This document shows, piece by piece, positions 25,124 to 33,591 of a stretch of DNA of 42,838 bases; position 1 is the first letter of the stretch; each line of letters opens with the position of its first letter. Source of the DNA: Pirellulales bacterium. Its GTDB lineage: Bacteria > Planctomycetota > Planctomycetia > Pirellulales > Thermoguttaceae. The stretch lies in assembly GCA_016936015.1 (NCBI GenBank), contig JAFGPV010000197.1, positions 1 to 42,838 on the forward strand. The letters run 5' to 3'. Under the pieces are notes generated by a model. It saw nothing but the letters and a program-made list of their open reading frames with translations. It ran no database searches and had not been told where the DNA came from. Position numbers and translations under genes: made by a program.

Positions 25124-26392
25124 CTACCCGATTTTTTCCTTCCCCACCCACGGCCGCAGGACCTCGGGAATCACGACCGAGCCGTCGGCTTGCTGGAAAT
25201 TTTCCAGCACGGCGATCAACGCCCGGCTGATGGCGATGGCGGTGCCGTTCAGGGTGTGGAGGAAGCGGGTCCCCTTCTCGCCCTTGGTGCGGTAGCGGAT
25301 GTTCAGACGCCGGGCTTGATAATCAGTGCAGTTGCTGGTGGAGGTCACCTCGCCGAACTCGCCGCGCCCCGGCATCCAGGCCTCAAGATCGTACTTGCGA
25401 TAGGCCGGGCCGCCCAGGTCGCCCGTGGCCGTATCGACCACGCGGTAGGGGACGCCCAGGCCGTCGAACAGTTGGCACTCCAGCCCGCGGAGCCGTTCGA
25501 GCATGGCCTCGCTCTCCTCCGGCAACGTGAAGGCGAACATCTCGATCTTCGTAAACTGGTGGACGCGGTACAGGCCCCGGGCGGCCCGGCCGTGGGCGCC
25601 GGCCTCGGTGCGGAAACAGTGGCTGATGCCGCAGAATTTCAAGGGCAACTGCTCGGCGTCGAGGATCGTGTCGGCCAACATGCCGCCCAGGGTGATCTCG
25701 GCCGTGGCCACCAGGCTCAGGTCGGTGTTTTCAACGCTGTAGATCTGCGTCTCCGGTCCCCGGGGAATGAAGCCGATCCCTTCGAGGACCTCGTTCCGGG
25801 CCAGGTCGGGCGTGGTGATTGGCGTGAAGCCCTCGCGGAGCAGCGTCTGCACGGCGTACTGCTGCAGGGCGAGTTCCAGCAGCACGGCGTCGTTTTTAAG
25901 AAAGTAGAACCCATGTCCCGCCACCTTGGCCCCGGCCTCGAAATCGACCAGATCGAGCTTTTCCATCAGTTCGACGTGATCGAGCGGCTCGAAATCGAAC
26001 TCGGGGACCGCCGTTTTACCCCGGGCGAGTTCCAGGTTGGCCGTATCGTCGCCGCCGACGGGGGCCTCCGGGTGGGAGAGGTTCGGAATGAGCCGCTGCA
26101 CGGCGGCAATCTGCTCGACCAGGGCGTCCACCTCGGCCTGGGCCTTTTGGGTTTCCTCCCGCAGCCGCCGGCCTTCCTCCTTCCGGGCCTCGCGCTCGGC
26201 CGGGTCCTTCGCCTGCCCGATGCTTTTCGATGTGACATTCGCCTTGCGGTTCAGCTCCTCGACCTCCTGCTGGAGCTTTTTCCGCTGCTCTTCCAGGGCC
26301 ACAAAGCGATCCACGTCGACCTTGGCCCCGCGGTTCAGACAGTTGCGTTTGACGAGTTCGGCGTTTTCGAGGATGAATTTTCGGTCGAGCAT
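25124..26392 (-). CDS. serS: Seryl-tRNA synthetase
   Basis: SerS charges tRNA-Ser, and tRNA-Sec where present. From ATG 26392 the protein has 422 residues. It has an N-terminal coiled-coil tRNA-binding arm (residues about 25-105, e.g. LEEQRKKLQQEVEELNRKAN) and a class II core with motif 2 (CFRTEAGAHGRAARGLYRVH, QFTKIEMF) and motif 3 (LNGTAIAISRALIAVLENFQ). The canonical family start MLDRKFILEN sets the start. An ATG 27 bases upstream overlaps the stop of the restriction gene as TAATG and may also be used. Downstream partner of a restriction-modification pair on the same strand, an odd place for a housekeeping gene. Confidence 0.96.
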   Translation of the reverse strand: MLDRKFILENAELVKRNCLNRGAKVDVDRFVALEEQRKKLQQEVEELNRKANVTSKSIGQAKDPAEREARKEEGRRLREETQKAQAEVDALVEQIAAVQRLIPNLSHPEAPVGGDDTANLELARGKTAVPEFDFEPLDHVELMEKLDLVDFEAGAKVAGHGFYFLKNDAVLLELALQQYAVQTLLREGFTPITTPDLARNEVLEGIGFIPRGPETQIYSVENTDLSLVATAEITLGGMLADTILDAEQLPLKFCGISHCFRTEAGAHGRAARGLYRVHQFTKIEMFAFTLPEESEAMLERLRGLECQLFDGLGVPYRVVDTATGDLGGPAYRKYDLEAWMPGRGEFGEVTSTSNCTDYQARRLNIRYRTKGEKGTRFLHTLNGTAIAISRALIAVLENFQQADGSVVIPEVLRPWVGKEKIG

Positions 26393-26418
26393 GTGTTCAA
26401 AAAGCCTTTCTTCCAACA

Positions 26419-27525
26419 TTAAGGCACATTGAATTCCACTTTGCTTTGCAGCACAATTTCATCGATAACTGGTTTTAAACGATTTTGCCGGCAAATTTCC
26501 CCGAATCGCTCAAGAAGAATGGGAATATTGATAATCTCCTCAATGCAATCCATGTAGCGTTTGACGATTGTGGCGATGGAATAGATCTTGTTTGCTTGAG
26601 ATTCGATTCTTTTTCGAATGGCATCGACAGGATCGACGGATTTCACGACAAACGTCAGGGGGAAACGTTGAACCTTGTCGATATCAAGAAAATACTTTCT
26701 CACATCCAAGGTTTCCGTTACTTGAAAAAATCGCCCCAAGGGTCTCATCACGAAGTCGATGCCCCCGTCGTTGGCGTTAGTTCGACCCGTCTTGAAAAGC
26801 ACCAATCCTTCTTCATGAATGTCTTCCAACTCCCATCCCCAATAAATGGATTGGACTCCATAATATTCTTTCAGGATAGCGTAACTAACGATCTCAAAAA
26901 CCCGGGCATCGACATTGGGTTGAAGTCTGCCATGAATGAACTTTCGAACTTCTATGGTTTTTTTCCCGTGCAATTTGGCCATGCGTTGGCAATCTTGCAG
27001 GAATTGCTCGAAAGCACTCTTCTTTGCGGTGATGTAGGCATGGATGATGTCCAGGACCGCGGGTGCGATATTATAAGATTTCCTGCCGACGCTCACTTTC
27101 AACAAGTTTTCGTTGATCCAATACCTGTGAGTTACAGGATCGTGAATTACCGGTGAGAATTCACATTCCGGAAAATTACTGCGAAAATCGTCATTAATTC
27201 GATTATTGAGATCATGATTTTGAAGTTTTGATCCGAAAGGAAGGGATCGTTGTTGTCGGAATAAATCGCTGAATTTTGCCCCCGAATAATTTCGGTATGA
27301 ACCGGACTCAATGAAACCCTGATCGGCATAATCCTTCACGAGCGCATAGAGTGAAAAGTGCTTTCCAAAAGCGGACCGTGCTTTTGATCCGGAAGATACC
27401 GATTGTGTTTTTTTATTCAAGTACCTTAAGAACTCGCTCTTCTCAAAGATAGATTTTGCGTGGGTGCCATAATGTTTCTCAAGAATCGATATAATGACGG
27501 GTGTGAATTGGTGCTGTTTCTTCAT
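26419..27525 (-). CDS. Putative type II restriction endonuclease
   Basis: A 368-residue protein directly coupled to a DNA methyltransferase: its ATG overlaps the methylase TGA as ATGA and AGGGGAG lies 11 bases upstream. I do not recognise a named endonuclease family. The segment FEIVSYAILKEYYG, followed by TNANDGGIDFVMRPLGRFFQ and then VTE, fits a PD-(D/E)xK-type nuclease core: acidic residue in the helix, Asp in GGID, and a Q-V-T-E strand in place of the classical E-x-K. Composition is AT-rich with Lys/Ile/Asn-rich codons, unlike serS next door, which points to transfer. If the pair shares specificity, its target would be that of the methylase, inferred below as ATGCAT. Confidence 0.72.
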   Translation of the reverse strand: MKKQHQFTPVIISILEKHYGTHAKSIFEKSEFLRYLNKKTQSVSSGSKARSAFGKHFSLYALVKDYADQGFIESGSYRNYSGAKFSDLFRQQRSLPFGSKLQNHDLNNRINDDFRSNFPECEFSPVIHDPVTHRYWINENLLKVSVGRKSYNIAPAVLDIIHAYITAKKSAFEQFLQDCQRMAKLHGKKTIEVRKFIHGRLQPNVDARVFEIVSYAILKEYYGVQSIYWGWELEDIHEEGLVLFKTGRTNANDGGIDFVMRPLGRFFQVTETLDVRKYFLDIDKVQRFPLTFVVKSVDPVDAIRKRIESQANKIYSIATIVKRYMDCIEEIINIPILLERFGEICRQNRLKPVIDEIVLQSKVEFNVP

Positions 27526-28424
27526 TGCGAGAACAACTCCCCTTGACAACGAGCCGGCATTTTACTTTGTTTCACGCCATTTTTTCGGACACATGTTTTC
27601 TGCGGCGGTCTCAAACGGGCACCGTTGAATTCCTCGGTGATGCCCAGGCGGCGCAATCCCACCTTAACGTACTCCTCCTGAATCTCAATGCCGATGCTGG
27701 TTCTTCCCAGACGTTGAGCGACTGCTGATGTGGTGAAAGTTCCGGAAAAAGGATCAAGGACGATATCTCCTGGATTGCTGCTGGCTTTTACAATGCGTTC
27801 AAGCAACGCTTCGGGCTTTTGGCTGGGATGGTTCTCATACTCGGCCATGCGATAACGGACCCGGGGAAAATACCACACGTTGCCAGGAACTTTTTGGGAA
27901 TTGTAAAGAGCGGGCTTCGGCTTACGGTAATCGATGAGTTTGCGTTGCGCTCCCGTCCGAGCTTCGACGGTGATGGCGTCGGAATTAAAAACGTAGTTTT
28001 CCGGATCTTTAACGCAAAAAAGAATCGGCTCATAAATCGATCCATAATACTTTTTTGCCTGAACGCCGGAACTGTCGTAATACCAGGCAATCCTGCTCAG
28101 AACCGTCAACCTTCCGCGGAGAAAAATATCCAAATACGGCATACACTGTGTGCTGGCCATTAAATAAAGCGAACCGGCATCGGTAAGCTTTCGAATGCAA
28201 AGATCGAGCCATTGTTTACACCATTCGACGTAGGCGGCCTCCGAGGGCCAACGATCGACAAATTTCGAGAATTTCTTCCCGAGATTATAAGGGGGATCGG
28301 CAAAGATCAGCGAGACTGAAGCGTCGGGAATATCTTTTTCCAGAACAGTTATAGCATCACCCCAGAAAATTGTATCCTGATTTCGTTGAAAAACTTGAAT
28401 CTTCGACATCGTATACTCATTCAT
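27522..28424 (-). CDS. Adenine-N6 DNA methyltransferase, YhdJ (M.EcoKII)-like
   Basis: A 300-residue beta-class methyltransferase. It has the catalytic motif IV (SLIFADPPYNLGKKFSKF, residues about 38-55) before the SAM-binding motif I (DIVLDPFSGTFTTSAVAQRL). The middle segment (YDSSGVQAKKYYGSIYEPIL, then RKLIDYRKPKPALYNSQKVP) matches E. coli YhdJ almost residue for residue as I remember it. YhdJ methylates ATGCAT, so the same site is likely. E. coli YhdJ has no endonuclease partner; here one follows with ATGA overlap. The tail after residue 270 is basic and not conserved. A second ATG at 28409 is an alternative start. Confidence 0.9.
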   Translation of the reverse strand: MNEYTMSKIQVFQRNQDTIFWGDAITVLEKDIPDASVSLIFADPPYNLGKKFSKFVDRWPSEAAYVEWCKQWLDLCIRKLTDAGSLYLMASTQCMPYLDIFLRGRLTVLSRIAWYYDSSGVQAKKYYGSIYEPILFCVKDPENYVFNSDAITVEARTGAQRKLIDYRKPKPALYNSQKVPGNVWYFPRVRYRMAEYENHPSQKPEALLERIVKASSNPGDIVLDPFSGTFTTSAVAQRLGRTSIGIEIQEEYVKVGLRRLGITEEFNGARLRPPQKTCVRKNGVKQSKMPARCQGELFSQ

Positions 28425-28433
28425 GATGATCTA

Positions 28434-29807
28434 TCACATTTTAATTTTGCTCAACTCTTCCCACAATTTCGCACTCGCCTTGATACCCCGGTGGAAGTCG
28501 GCCAGGGAGAATTTTTCGTTGGGGCTATGGGCGTTGTCGTCGTCCTGGCCCCAGCCGATCAGCAGCGGGGTGGTCTTCAGTACCTGGGCGAAGCGGACGA
28601 CGATGGGAATCGAGCCGCCCTCGCGGGTGAAGACGGGCCGGCGGCCGAAAGCGGATTCGATGGCCCGGGCGGCGGCCTCGACGTAAGGGCTGTCCAGCGC
28701 GACGACCACGCCCGGCGCCCCGTGCAGGTCGGTCAGTTCCCAGGTGATCCCCGGCGGGCAGAGCTTGGCGATCTGCTTGCGCAGACCGTCGGCCACCTGC
28801 TCGGGCTTTTGATTGGGCACCAGCCGGAAACTGATTTTCGCCCCGGCGTTGGCGGGCAAGACGGTCTTTGCCCCTTCGCCCTGAAAACCGCTCCACAATC
28901 CGCAGACGTCGAACGTCGGCCGGGCCCAGCGGCGTTCCAGCGAGGTGTAACCCTCTTCGCCGAAGGTCCCGTCCACGCCCAACTGCCGTTGGTATTCCTG
29001 CTCGTCGAAGGGCAATGCGGCCAGTTCGCTCCGCTCGCGGTCGCTCAGCGGCAGCACGCGGCGGTAGAAGCCGGGGATTTTGATTTTTCCGTGCCGGTCG
29101 ATCAGTCCGGCCAGGATCTGAGCCAGGGCGTTGGCCGGGTTGGTCACCGAGCCGCCGAAGGAGCCGGAGTGCAGGTCGCGGTTGGGACCGGTCAAGCGGA
29201 GTTCGAAATACGCGATGCCCCGCAGGCCGTAGGTGATGGCCGGGACGCCCGGGGCGAATTGGCACCCGTCGCTGATGACGACGCAATTGCACTTCAGGCG
29301 TTTGGAATTTGGTTTCAGAAACTCCTCCAGCCCGGCGCTGCCGATTTCCTCTTCGCCTTCGATCATGTATTTCAGGTTCAGGGGCAGCTTGCCGGCGGTG
29401 CGGATCCAGGCCTCGGCACTCTTGACGTGGGTCAGAAGCTGGCCCTTGTCGTCGGTGGCGCCCCGGGCGAAGAGTTTGCCGTCGCGGACCGTCGGCTCAA
29501 ACGGGGGAGTGGTCCATTGGTCCAACGGGTCGACCGGCTGGACGTCGTAGTGGCCGTAGACCAGAATGGTCGGGGCGCCCGGCACTGTGGGCGATTGGGC
29601 GAAGACCAGGGGATGCCCGGCCGTGGGAATCACCTCGACGACGGGAAAATCGAGCCGGCGGAACCGCTCCGCCACCCACTGGGCCGCGCGGTCCATCTGG
29701 GGCTTGCACGCCGCGTCGGCGCTGACGCTGGGAATCCGCAGGAACTCGCAAAGCTCCGCTTCGAAATCCGCCGCATGGTCTTCGAGATATTGGTTGAAGG
29801 CGTTCAT
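28434..29807 (-). CDS. M20-family dipeptidase
   Basis: Metallopeptidase of the M20/ArgE/CPG2 type that cleaves dipeptides in the cytoplasm. The 457-residue product has the metal-ligand motifs: YGHYDVQP (His, Asp) near residue 88, ARGATDDKGQLLTHVKSAEA with the bridging Asp, IEGEEEIGSAGLEEFL with the catalytic Glu pair, and a late NAHSPNEKFSL His. A dimerisation domain lies between (LTGPNRDLHSGSFGGSVTNP). Length fits the CNDP/PepV-like branch. I chose ATG 29807, where conservation starts; a GTG at 29834 would add nine residues. It sits 9 bases before the methyltransferase gene on the same strand, but a shared function is unlikely. Confidence 0.93.
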   Translation of the reverse strand: MNAFNQYLEDHAADFEAELCEFLRIPSVSADAACKPQMDRAAQWVAERFRRLDFPVVEVIPTAGHPLVFAQSPTVPGAPTILVYGHYDVQPVDPLDQWTTPPFEPTVRDGKLFARGATDDKGQLLTHVKSAEAWIRTAGKLPLNLKYMIEGEEEIGSAGLEEFLKPNSKRLKCNCVVISDGCQFAPGVPAITYGLRGIAYFELRLTGPNRDLHSGSFGGSVTNPANALAQILAGLIDRHGKIKIPGFYRRVLPLSDRERSELAALPFDEQEYQRQLGVDGTFGEEGYTSLERRWARPTFDVCGLWSGFQGEGAKTVLPANAGAKISFRLVPNQKPEQVADGLRKQIAKLCPPGITWELTDLHGAPGVVVALDSPYVEAAARAIESAFGRRPVFTREGGSIPIVVRFAQVLKTTPLLIGWGQDDDNAHSPNEKFSLADFHRGIKASAKLWEELSKIKM

Positions 29808-29872
29808 AACGGCAGTATAATGATCATAGTCCACTTGGAAAATCGGGGGTTCTCTGCCGCCGAGGTCCTCCC

Positions 29873-30235
29873 ATGCCCGATCAATCTGCCGCCGCCGTCG
29901 CTGAACCCTCGATGGATACCGTCCGCGAAACGGCGGAGCGGCAGCATTCGAAGCCCAAGCGTCAACCCCGCTATAACGTCATCCTCTGGAACGACAACGA
30001 TCACACCTACGAATACGTGATCGCCATGCTCCAGGAGCTTTTTGGGCACCCTCCGGAAAAGGGGTTTCTTATGGCCCGGGAAGTTGATACCCGGGGTCGG
30101 GTGATCGTGTTGACGACCACCAAGGAACATGCTGAATTAAAACGCGACCAGATCCACGCCTATGGGAAAGACGTGTTTATCCCCACTTGCAAGGGGTCGA
30201 TGTCCGCGACGATCGAGCCGGTGCCGGGGGAGTGA
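29873..30235 (+). CDS. clpS: ATP-dependent Clp protease adaptor ClpS
   Basis: ClpS delivers N-degron substrates to ClpAP/ClpCP. The 120-residue protein has a disordered N-terminal tail of about 30 residues, then PRYNVILWNDNDHTYEYVIA (the Asn-Asp pocket that binds the N-terminal residue) and FGHPPEKGFLMAREVDTRGR, and TTTKEHAELKRDQIHAYG at the end of the core. The last residues diverge from E. coli ClpS. No clp ATPase gene is adjacent. The start follows a GAGGT-like site. It is divergent from the dipeptidase across a short gap that probably holds both promoters. Confidence 0.93.
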   Translation: MPDQSAAAVAEPSMDTVRETAERQHSKPKRQPRYNVILWNDNDHTYEYVIAMLQELFGHPPEKGFLMAREVDTRGRVIVLTTTKEHAELKRDQIHAYGKDVFIPTCKGSMSATIEPVPGE

Positions 30236-30238
30236 AAG

Positions 30239-30305
30239 AGGGATTGGGGATTAGAATGCTCAAATTTCGTTTTTCCAATCCCTAATCCCCAATCCCTAAT
30301 CCCCA
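30239..30305. repeat. GGGATTR heptamers in inverted arrangement
   Basis: GGGATTGGGGATTAG (from about 30240) faces CCAATCCCTAATCCCC... at 30275-30305. Units repeat every 7 bases and the two halves can pair. The block begins just after the clpS stop. Confidence 0.8.
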
Positions 30306-30351
30306 TTCTGCTCTTGACCGCCACGCCTCTCGGTGTGGACAATCTTCCGGC

Positions 30352-31500
30352 ATGTACATCTTGACGCGTCACATCGTCACGGAAACGCTGAAGAACTTCG
30401 TGGTCACGCTGCTGGCGCTGACCTTGATTGTGACCCTGGGCATGGGTTTCAAGGAAGGATTGAACATGGGGCTGACGCCGATGGTGATCCTCAAGACCAT
30501 CCCGTACATCATCCCCGAGATGTTGGTGATCACCATTCCCGTAAGCCTGTTGCTGGCGGTGTGCATCGTATTTGGGCGGATGACGGGCAACAACGAGGTC
30601 GTGGCGTTGAAGTCGCTGGGGATCAATCCGTGGGAGATTATTCTGCCGGTGCTGGTCGTGGCCTTCTTTCTCAGCCTTTGCACGATCTACCTGCAAGAGA
30701 CGGCGGCGACGTGGAGCCGGCCGAGCCGGATCCGCGAGGCGGCCGCGTCGCTGGAAGAGATCGTGTATGGGTACCTCCAGAAGAGCCATTCCTATGCCTC
30801 GCGGGATTTTGACATCACCGTCAAGCGGGTCAAGGGCCGAAAGCTCTTGCAGCCGACCATCACCATCCACACCCGGAACAACACGCAGACGGTGACCATC
30901 CGCGCGGCGGAGGCCGAGTTGAAAATCGGTCCGAGTTTGCAGGGTTTGAACGTCATTTGCCGCGACGCCGAAGTGGACGTCGACGGGAAGATCTGGATTT
31001 CGCGGAAGACCGAATTTCGGTACACCATCCCGCTGCCGCCGACGATCCGGCCCGAGTTTCACCGCGATTGGGTGGCAATGTACGAAATTTCCGACCTGGT
31101 GGCGGAATTGAAGGATCGGATGGCGACGTTCGATCAGGAGCGTCAAAAACACCTCGCCGCCAAGGAGCCGCTGCCGGAAAAATTGCAAAAGGAGATCGAT
31201 TATTTCGGGTCGCTGCTCCACCGGCTGGAGACGGAGCCGTACCGCCGCGTCTCGAACGGATTCACCTGCCTGTGTTTCACGCTGATCGGCGCCCCGGTGG
31301 CCATGCTCTGGCGCCACGCAGACGTGCTGACGAACTTCTTCGTCTGTTTTCTCCCCATCCTCGCCGTGTACTACCCGCTGCTGATGTTCGGCGAGGATCT
31401 TTCGACCTCCGGCGCGCTTCCGCCAATCTTCTTCTGGTCGGCCAACGCCGCGATGCTGGTTCCCGCGTTCTTCCTGATGCGGTGGGTGATCCGGCACTAA
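30352..31500 (+). CDS. LptF/LptG (YjgP/YjgQ) family permease
   Basis: These inner-membrane proteins form, with LptB, the ABC transporter that extracts lipopolysaccharide. The 382-residue product shows the family layout: an N-terminal helix group (MYILTRHIVTETLKNFVVTL, IPYIIPEMLVITIPVSLLLA, NEVVALKSLGINPWEIILP), a periplasmic beta-jellyroll in the middle and a C-terminal helix group (SNGFTCLCFTLIGAPVAMLW, FFVCFLPILAVYYPLLMF, MLVPAFFLMRWVI). The NNEVVALKSLGIN segment is the coupling-helix signature. F and G paralogues cannot be told apart here. The start lacks a clear ribosome-binding site. Supports an outer membrane with LPS-like lipid in this organism. Confidence 0.9.
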   Translation: MYILTRHIVTETLKNFVVTLLALTLIVTLGMGFKEGLNMGLTPMVILKTIPYIIPEMLVITIPVSLLLAVCIVFGRMTGNNEVVALKSLGINPWEIILPVLVVAFFLSLCTIYLQETAATWSRPSRIREAAASLEEIVYGYLQKSHSYASRDFDITVKRVKGRKLLQPTITIHTRNNTQTVTIRAAEAELKIGPSLQGLNVICRDAEVDVDGKIWISRKTEFRYTIPLPPTIRPEFHRDWVAMYEISDLVAELKDRMATFDQERQKHLAAKEPLPEKLQKEIDYFGSLLHRLETEPYRRVSNGFTCLCFTLIGAPVAMLWRHADVLTNFFVCFLPILAVYYPLLMFGEDLSTSGALPPIFFWSANAAMLVPAFFLMRWVIRH

Positions 31501-31504
31501 ATAG

Positions 31505-31577
<73 letters not shown>

Positions 31578-31632
31578 GGACGGGAAAAGAACTTATACTC
31601 TCATGGTCACGGCGGGTTGTCAATCCCTTACC

Positions 31633-32373
31633 TCAGATTTCGCCGCGGGTCCAGAGGACGGCGTTGCGCAACAGCGTCAGGAAGCCGGGTTTGTGGAAGT
31701 CGTGGGGAGCGCCCAGTAGGGCGCCGAAACGGCGCAGTCCGCCGCAGGTTTTCACCCAGGACACGGGAAGCCGCAAACCGCCTTGATGGGCCGTTACCAG
31801 GGTGGCGACCGTCTTTTCCCCAAGCCGGCAGGAGGGAAACGACGTCTCCGTCACAAAGGCCGAGACGCCGTGCAAGATCGGATGATAACCTGCGGTGGCG
31901 GCGGGGCGGATTTCAAACCGGCCTCCGGAAAGCGGCAGACCGAACGTCGCGCCGAAGACCTCCGTCAACAGGGCTTCTTCGCCGGCCAGCGACGGGGCGC
32001 TGAGCGTCACGCCCAACACCGCGCCGCCTTCGCGATGGTGCCGGAGAATCGTTTGCAGCATGGCCGGCGGAAGGGGGTGGTTGCTGCCGACCAACAACAT
32101 GCTGTCGTGGACGACCGGTTGGATTTTTTCCTCCCAGGCGTATTCCGTATCGCCGAAGATCCCCGACTGGAAGAGCAGTTCGGCCTGAGTTGTCTGGAAG
32201 GCGTTCAGGGCCGCGCGGCAGGAAGGCGGTCCGACGATCCACAGGCGGGGCGGAAACAACGGCACCGGCTGAGAAGGTTGTGCTTGCCGCATCACCGAGA
32301 CGCCTACTTGCTCGTGAGCGGCGTGGACGATGATCTTCCGATCTGGGGATAAAAAACGAACCATAAAACGCAT
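31633..32373 (-). CDS. ThuA-like protein
   Basis: A 246-residue product whose C-terminal half fits the ThuA (glutamine-amidotransferase-like) fold: HPILHGVSAFVTETSF, ATLVTAHQGGLRLPVSWVKT and ALLGAPHDFHKPGFLTLLRN followed by AVLWTRGEI. ThuA-type proteins in planctomycetes are numerous and usually of unknown sugar-related role. The N-terminal part (LWIVGPPSCRAALNAFQTTQ) is less typical. GGGAG lies only 3 bases before ATG 32373; the ATG at 32364 is an alternative. It is convergent with the tRNA-bearing permease region. Confidence 0.7.
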   Translation of the reverse strand: MRFMVRFLSPDRKIIVHAAHEQVGVSVMRQAQPSQPVPLFPPRLWIVGPPSCRAALNAFQTTQAELLFQSGIFGDTEYAWEEKIQPVVHDSMLLVGSNHPLPPAMLQTILRHHREGGAVLGVTLSAPSLAGEEALLTEVFGATFGLPLSGGRFEIRPAATAGYHPILHGVSAFVTETSFPSCRLGEKTVATLVTAHQGGLRLPVSWVKTCGGLRRFGALLGAPHDFHKPGFLTLLRNAVLWTRGEI

Positions 32374-32649
32374 TATCTCCCGAACGGGACTCGGCGTCGA
32401 GGAGGTTTCCTTCCCGGGGGGGTGAAAAAACCGTCTTTTCCGCCTGTCGTGACAGTCGGGGGGGATGCATGTGTTGGCGAAGTTAATTGGGGGAAACTGC
32501 TCTTTACTCGTTTACCTGATTTTTGTATTTTTCCGCCCTCTCCGTTTGATAATTTTCCGTTCGAATTGATTTCCTCTGAGCCGCGACGGATCGCCGGCTG
32601 AGCATTTTTTCGGGGAGGAATCAGGCGGATCGAACGTTGGGGATCCGGC

Positions 32650-33513
32650 ATGACGCCTTCGACTGCGACCACGGATCGATCCGCCACGCTCATCCACGAT
32701 CTGATGCCGGATTCTATTCCCGTGCGTCCGTCCGATCATGACCTGACGGTCATCATCCCGGCGCATGAGGAGCAACAACGGCTCCCTTGGACGTTGGCGC
32801 AGATCAAGGCATTTTTGGACACGGCACGGTATGATTATCGCATCCTGGTGGTCGACGACGGCAGTCGCGACCGGACGGCGTCAATCGCGTCGGAGTTCGG
32901 TCCCCGATGTTCGACGTTGCGTTTGGCCTGCCAGGGAGGCAAAGGCCGCGCCGTGCGGAACGCGATGCTCCGCGCCACCGGCCGGATCCTCGCCTTCACC
33001 GACGCCGACTTGCCGTTCCACCTTTCGGCGTTGCAAACCGGCTATGAATTGCTTACCCAGGGCCGGTGCAACGTGGTGTTCGGCGCGCGAGACATGGCGG
33101 AATCGACCCACCTGGCCCGGCGGCGGATTGCCCGGCATCTGGCCACGCGCGTCTTCCGCACCGTCGTCAATTGCCTGATCTCGCGCGAGGTGACCGACAC
33201 CCAGTGCGGTTTAAAGCTGTTCACGCGACAGGCGGCCTTGGAAATATTTTCCCGGGTGACGATCGACGGCTTCGCTTTCGACGCGGAAGTCGTGTTCCTG
33301 ACGCACCGCCTGGGATACACGTTCCGGCGGATCCCCGTGACGCTGATCAACGATTACTCTTCGACGCTCTCGCTGCGGCGCAACGCCCTGCCGATGCTGG
33401 CCGACGTTCTCCGGGTATGGTTTCGCGCGCACTTCGGCCGCTCGCTGCCGACGCCGCATTTTGAGGGAAATGTGGAACCGGAAAGCGTTGCCTTGCCGAA
33501 GAAAGCGGCGTGA
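32650..33513 (+). CDS. Family 2 glycosyltransferase, dolichyl-phosphate-glucose-synthase-like
   Basis: A 287-residue GT-A enzyme. Motifs: LTVIIPAHEEQQRLPWTLAQ at the nucleotide-sugar site (near residue 32), ILVVDDGSRDRTASIASEFG, the DxD-type metal site in RILAFTDADLPFHLSALQTG and the DTQCGLKLFTRQAALEIF acceptor region. This order is that of polyprenyl-phosphate glucosyl/mannosyl transferases; no membrane helix is seen, so it is probably membrane-associated rather than integral. About 30 N-terminal residues precede the conserved part, so a later start is possible. It is followed 72 bases later by a ChbG/HpnK-type deacetylase, and both may act on a lipid-linked sugar. Confidence 0.88.
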   Translation: MTPSTATTDRSATLIHDLMPDSIPVRPSDHDLTVIIPAHEEQQRLPWTLAQIKAFLDTARYDYRILVVDDGSRDRTASIASEFGPRCSTLRLACQGGKGRAVRNAMLRATGRILAFTDADLPFHLSALQTGYELLTQGRCNVVFGARDMAESTHLARRRIARHLATRVFRTVVNCLISREVTDTQCGLKLFTRQAALEIFSRVTIDGFAFDAEVVFLTHRLGYTFRRIPVTLINDYSSTLSLRRNALPMLADVLRVWFRAHFGRSLPTPHFEGNVEPESVALPKKAA

Positions 33514-33515
33514 GA

Positions 33516-33591
33516 AAGGATGAGGGATGAGGGAGCAAGGAATAAACCGCTTGCGGCTTCGCAAATGACGAATGACAAATGACGAATGACA
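33516..33591. repeat. GGATGAG array, small palindrome and GACRAAT array
   Basis: The block comprises GGATGAG units (33517-33534), a palindrome AACCGC-TT-GCGG (about 33545-33556) and GACGAAT/GACAAAT units (about 33562-33591). The second array contains the ATG used for the deacetylase gene, since every unit carries the trimer. Confidence 0.8.

Noticed and set aside
24818-26422. 534-codon plus-strand frame opposite serS
   Set aside because: SerS motifs are all on the minus strand; the plus translation resembles no protein.
28386-30020. 544-codon plus-strand frame opposite the dipeptidase
   Set aside because: Shadow of a GC-rich gene; it also runs into clpS in the wrong frame.
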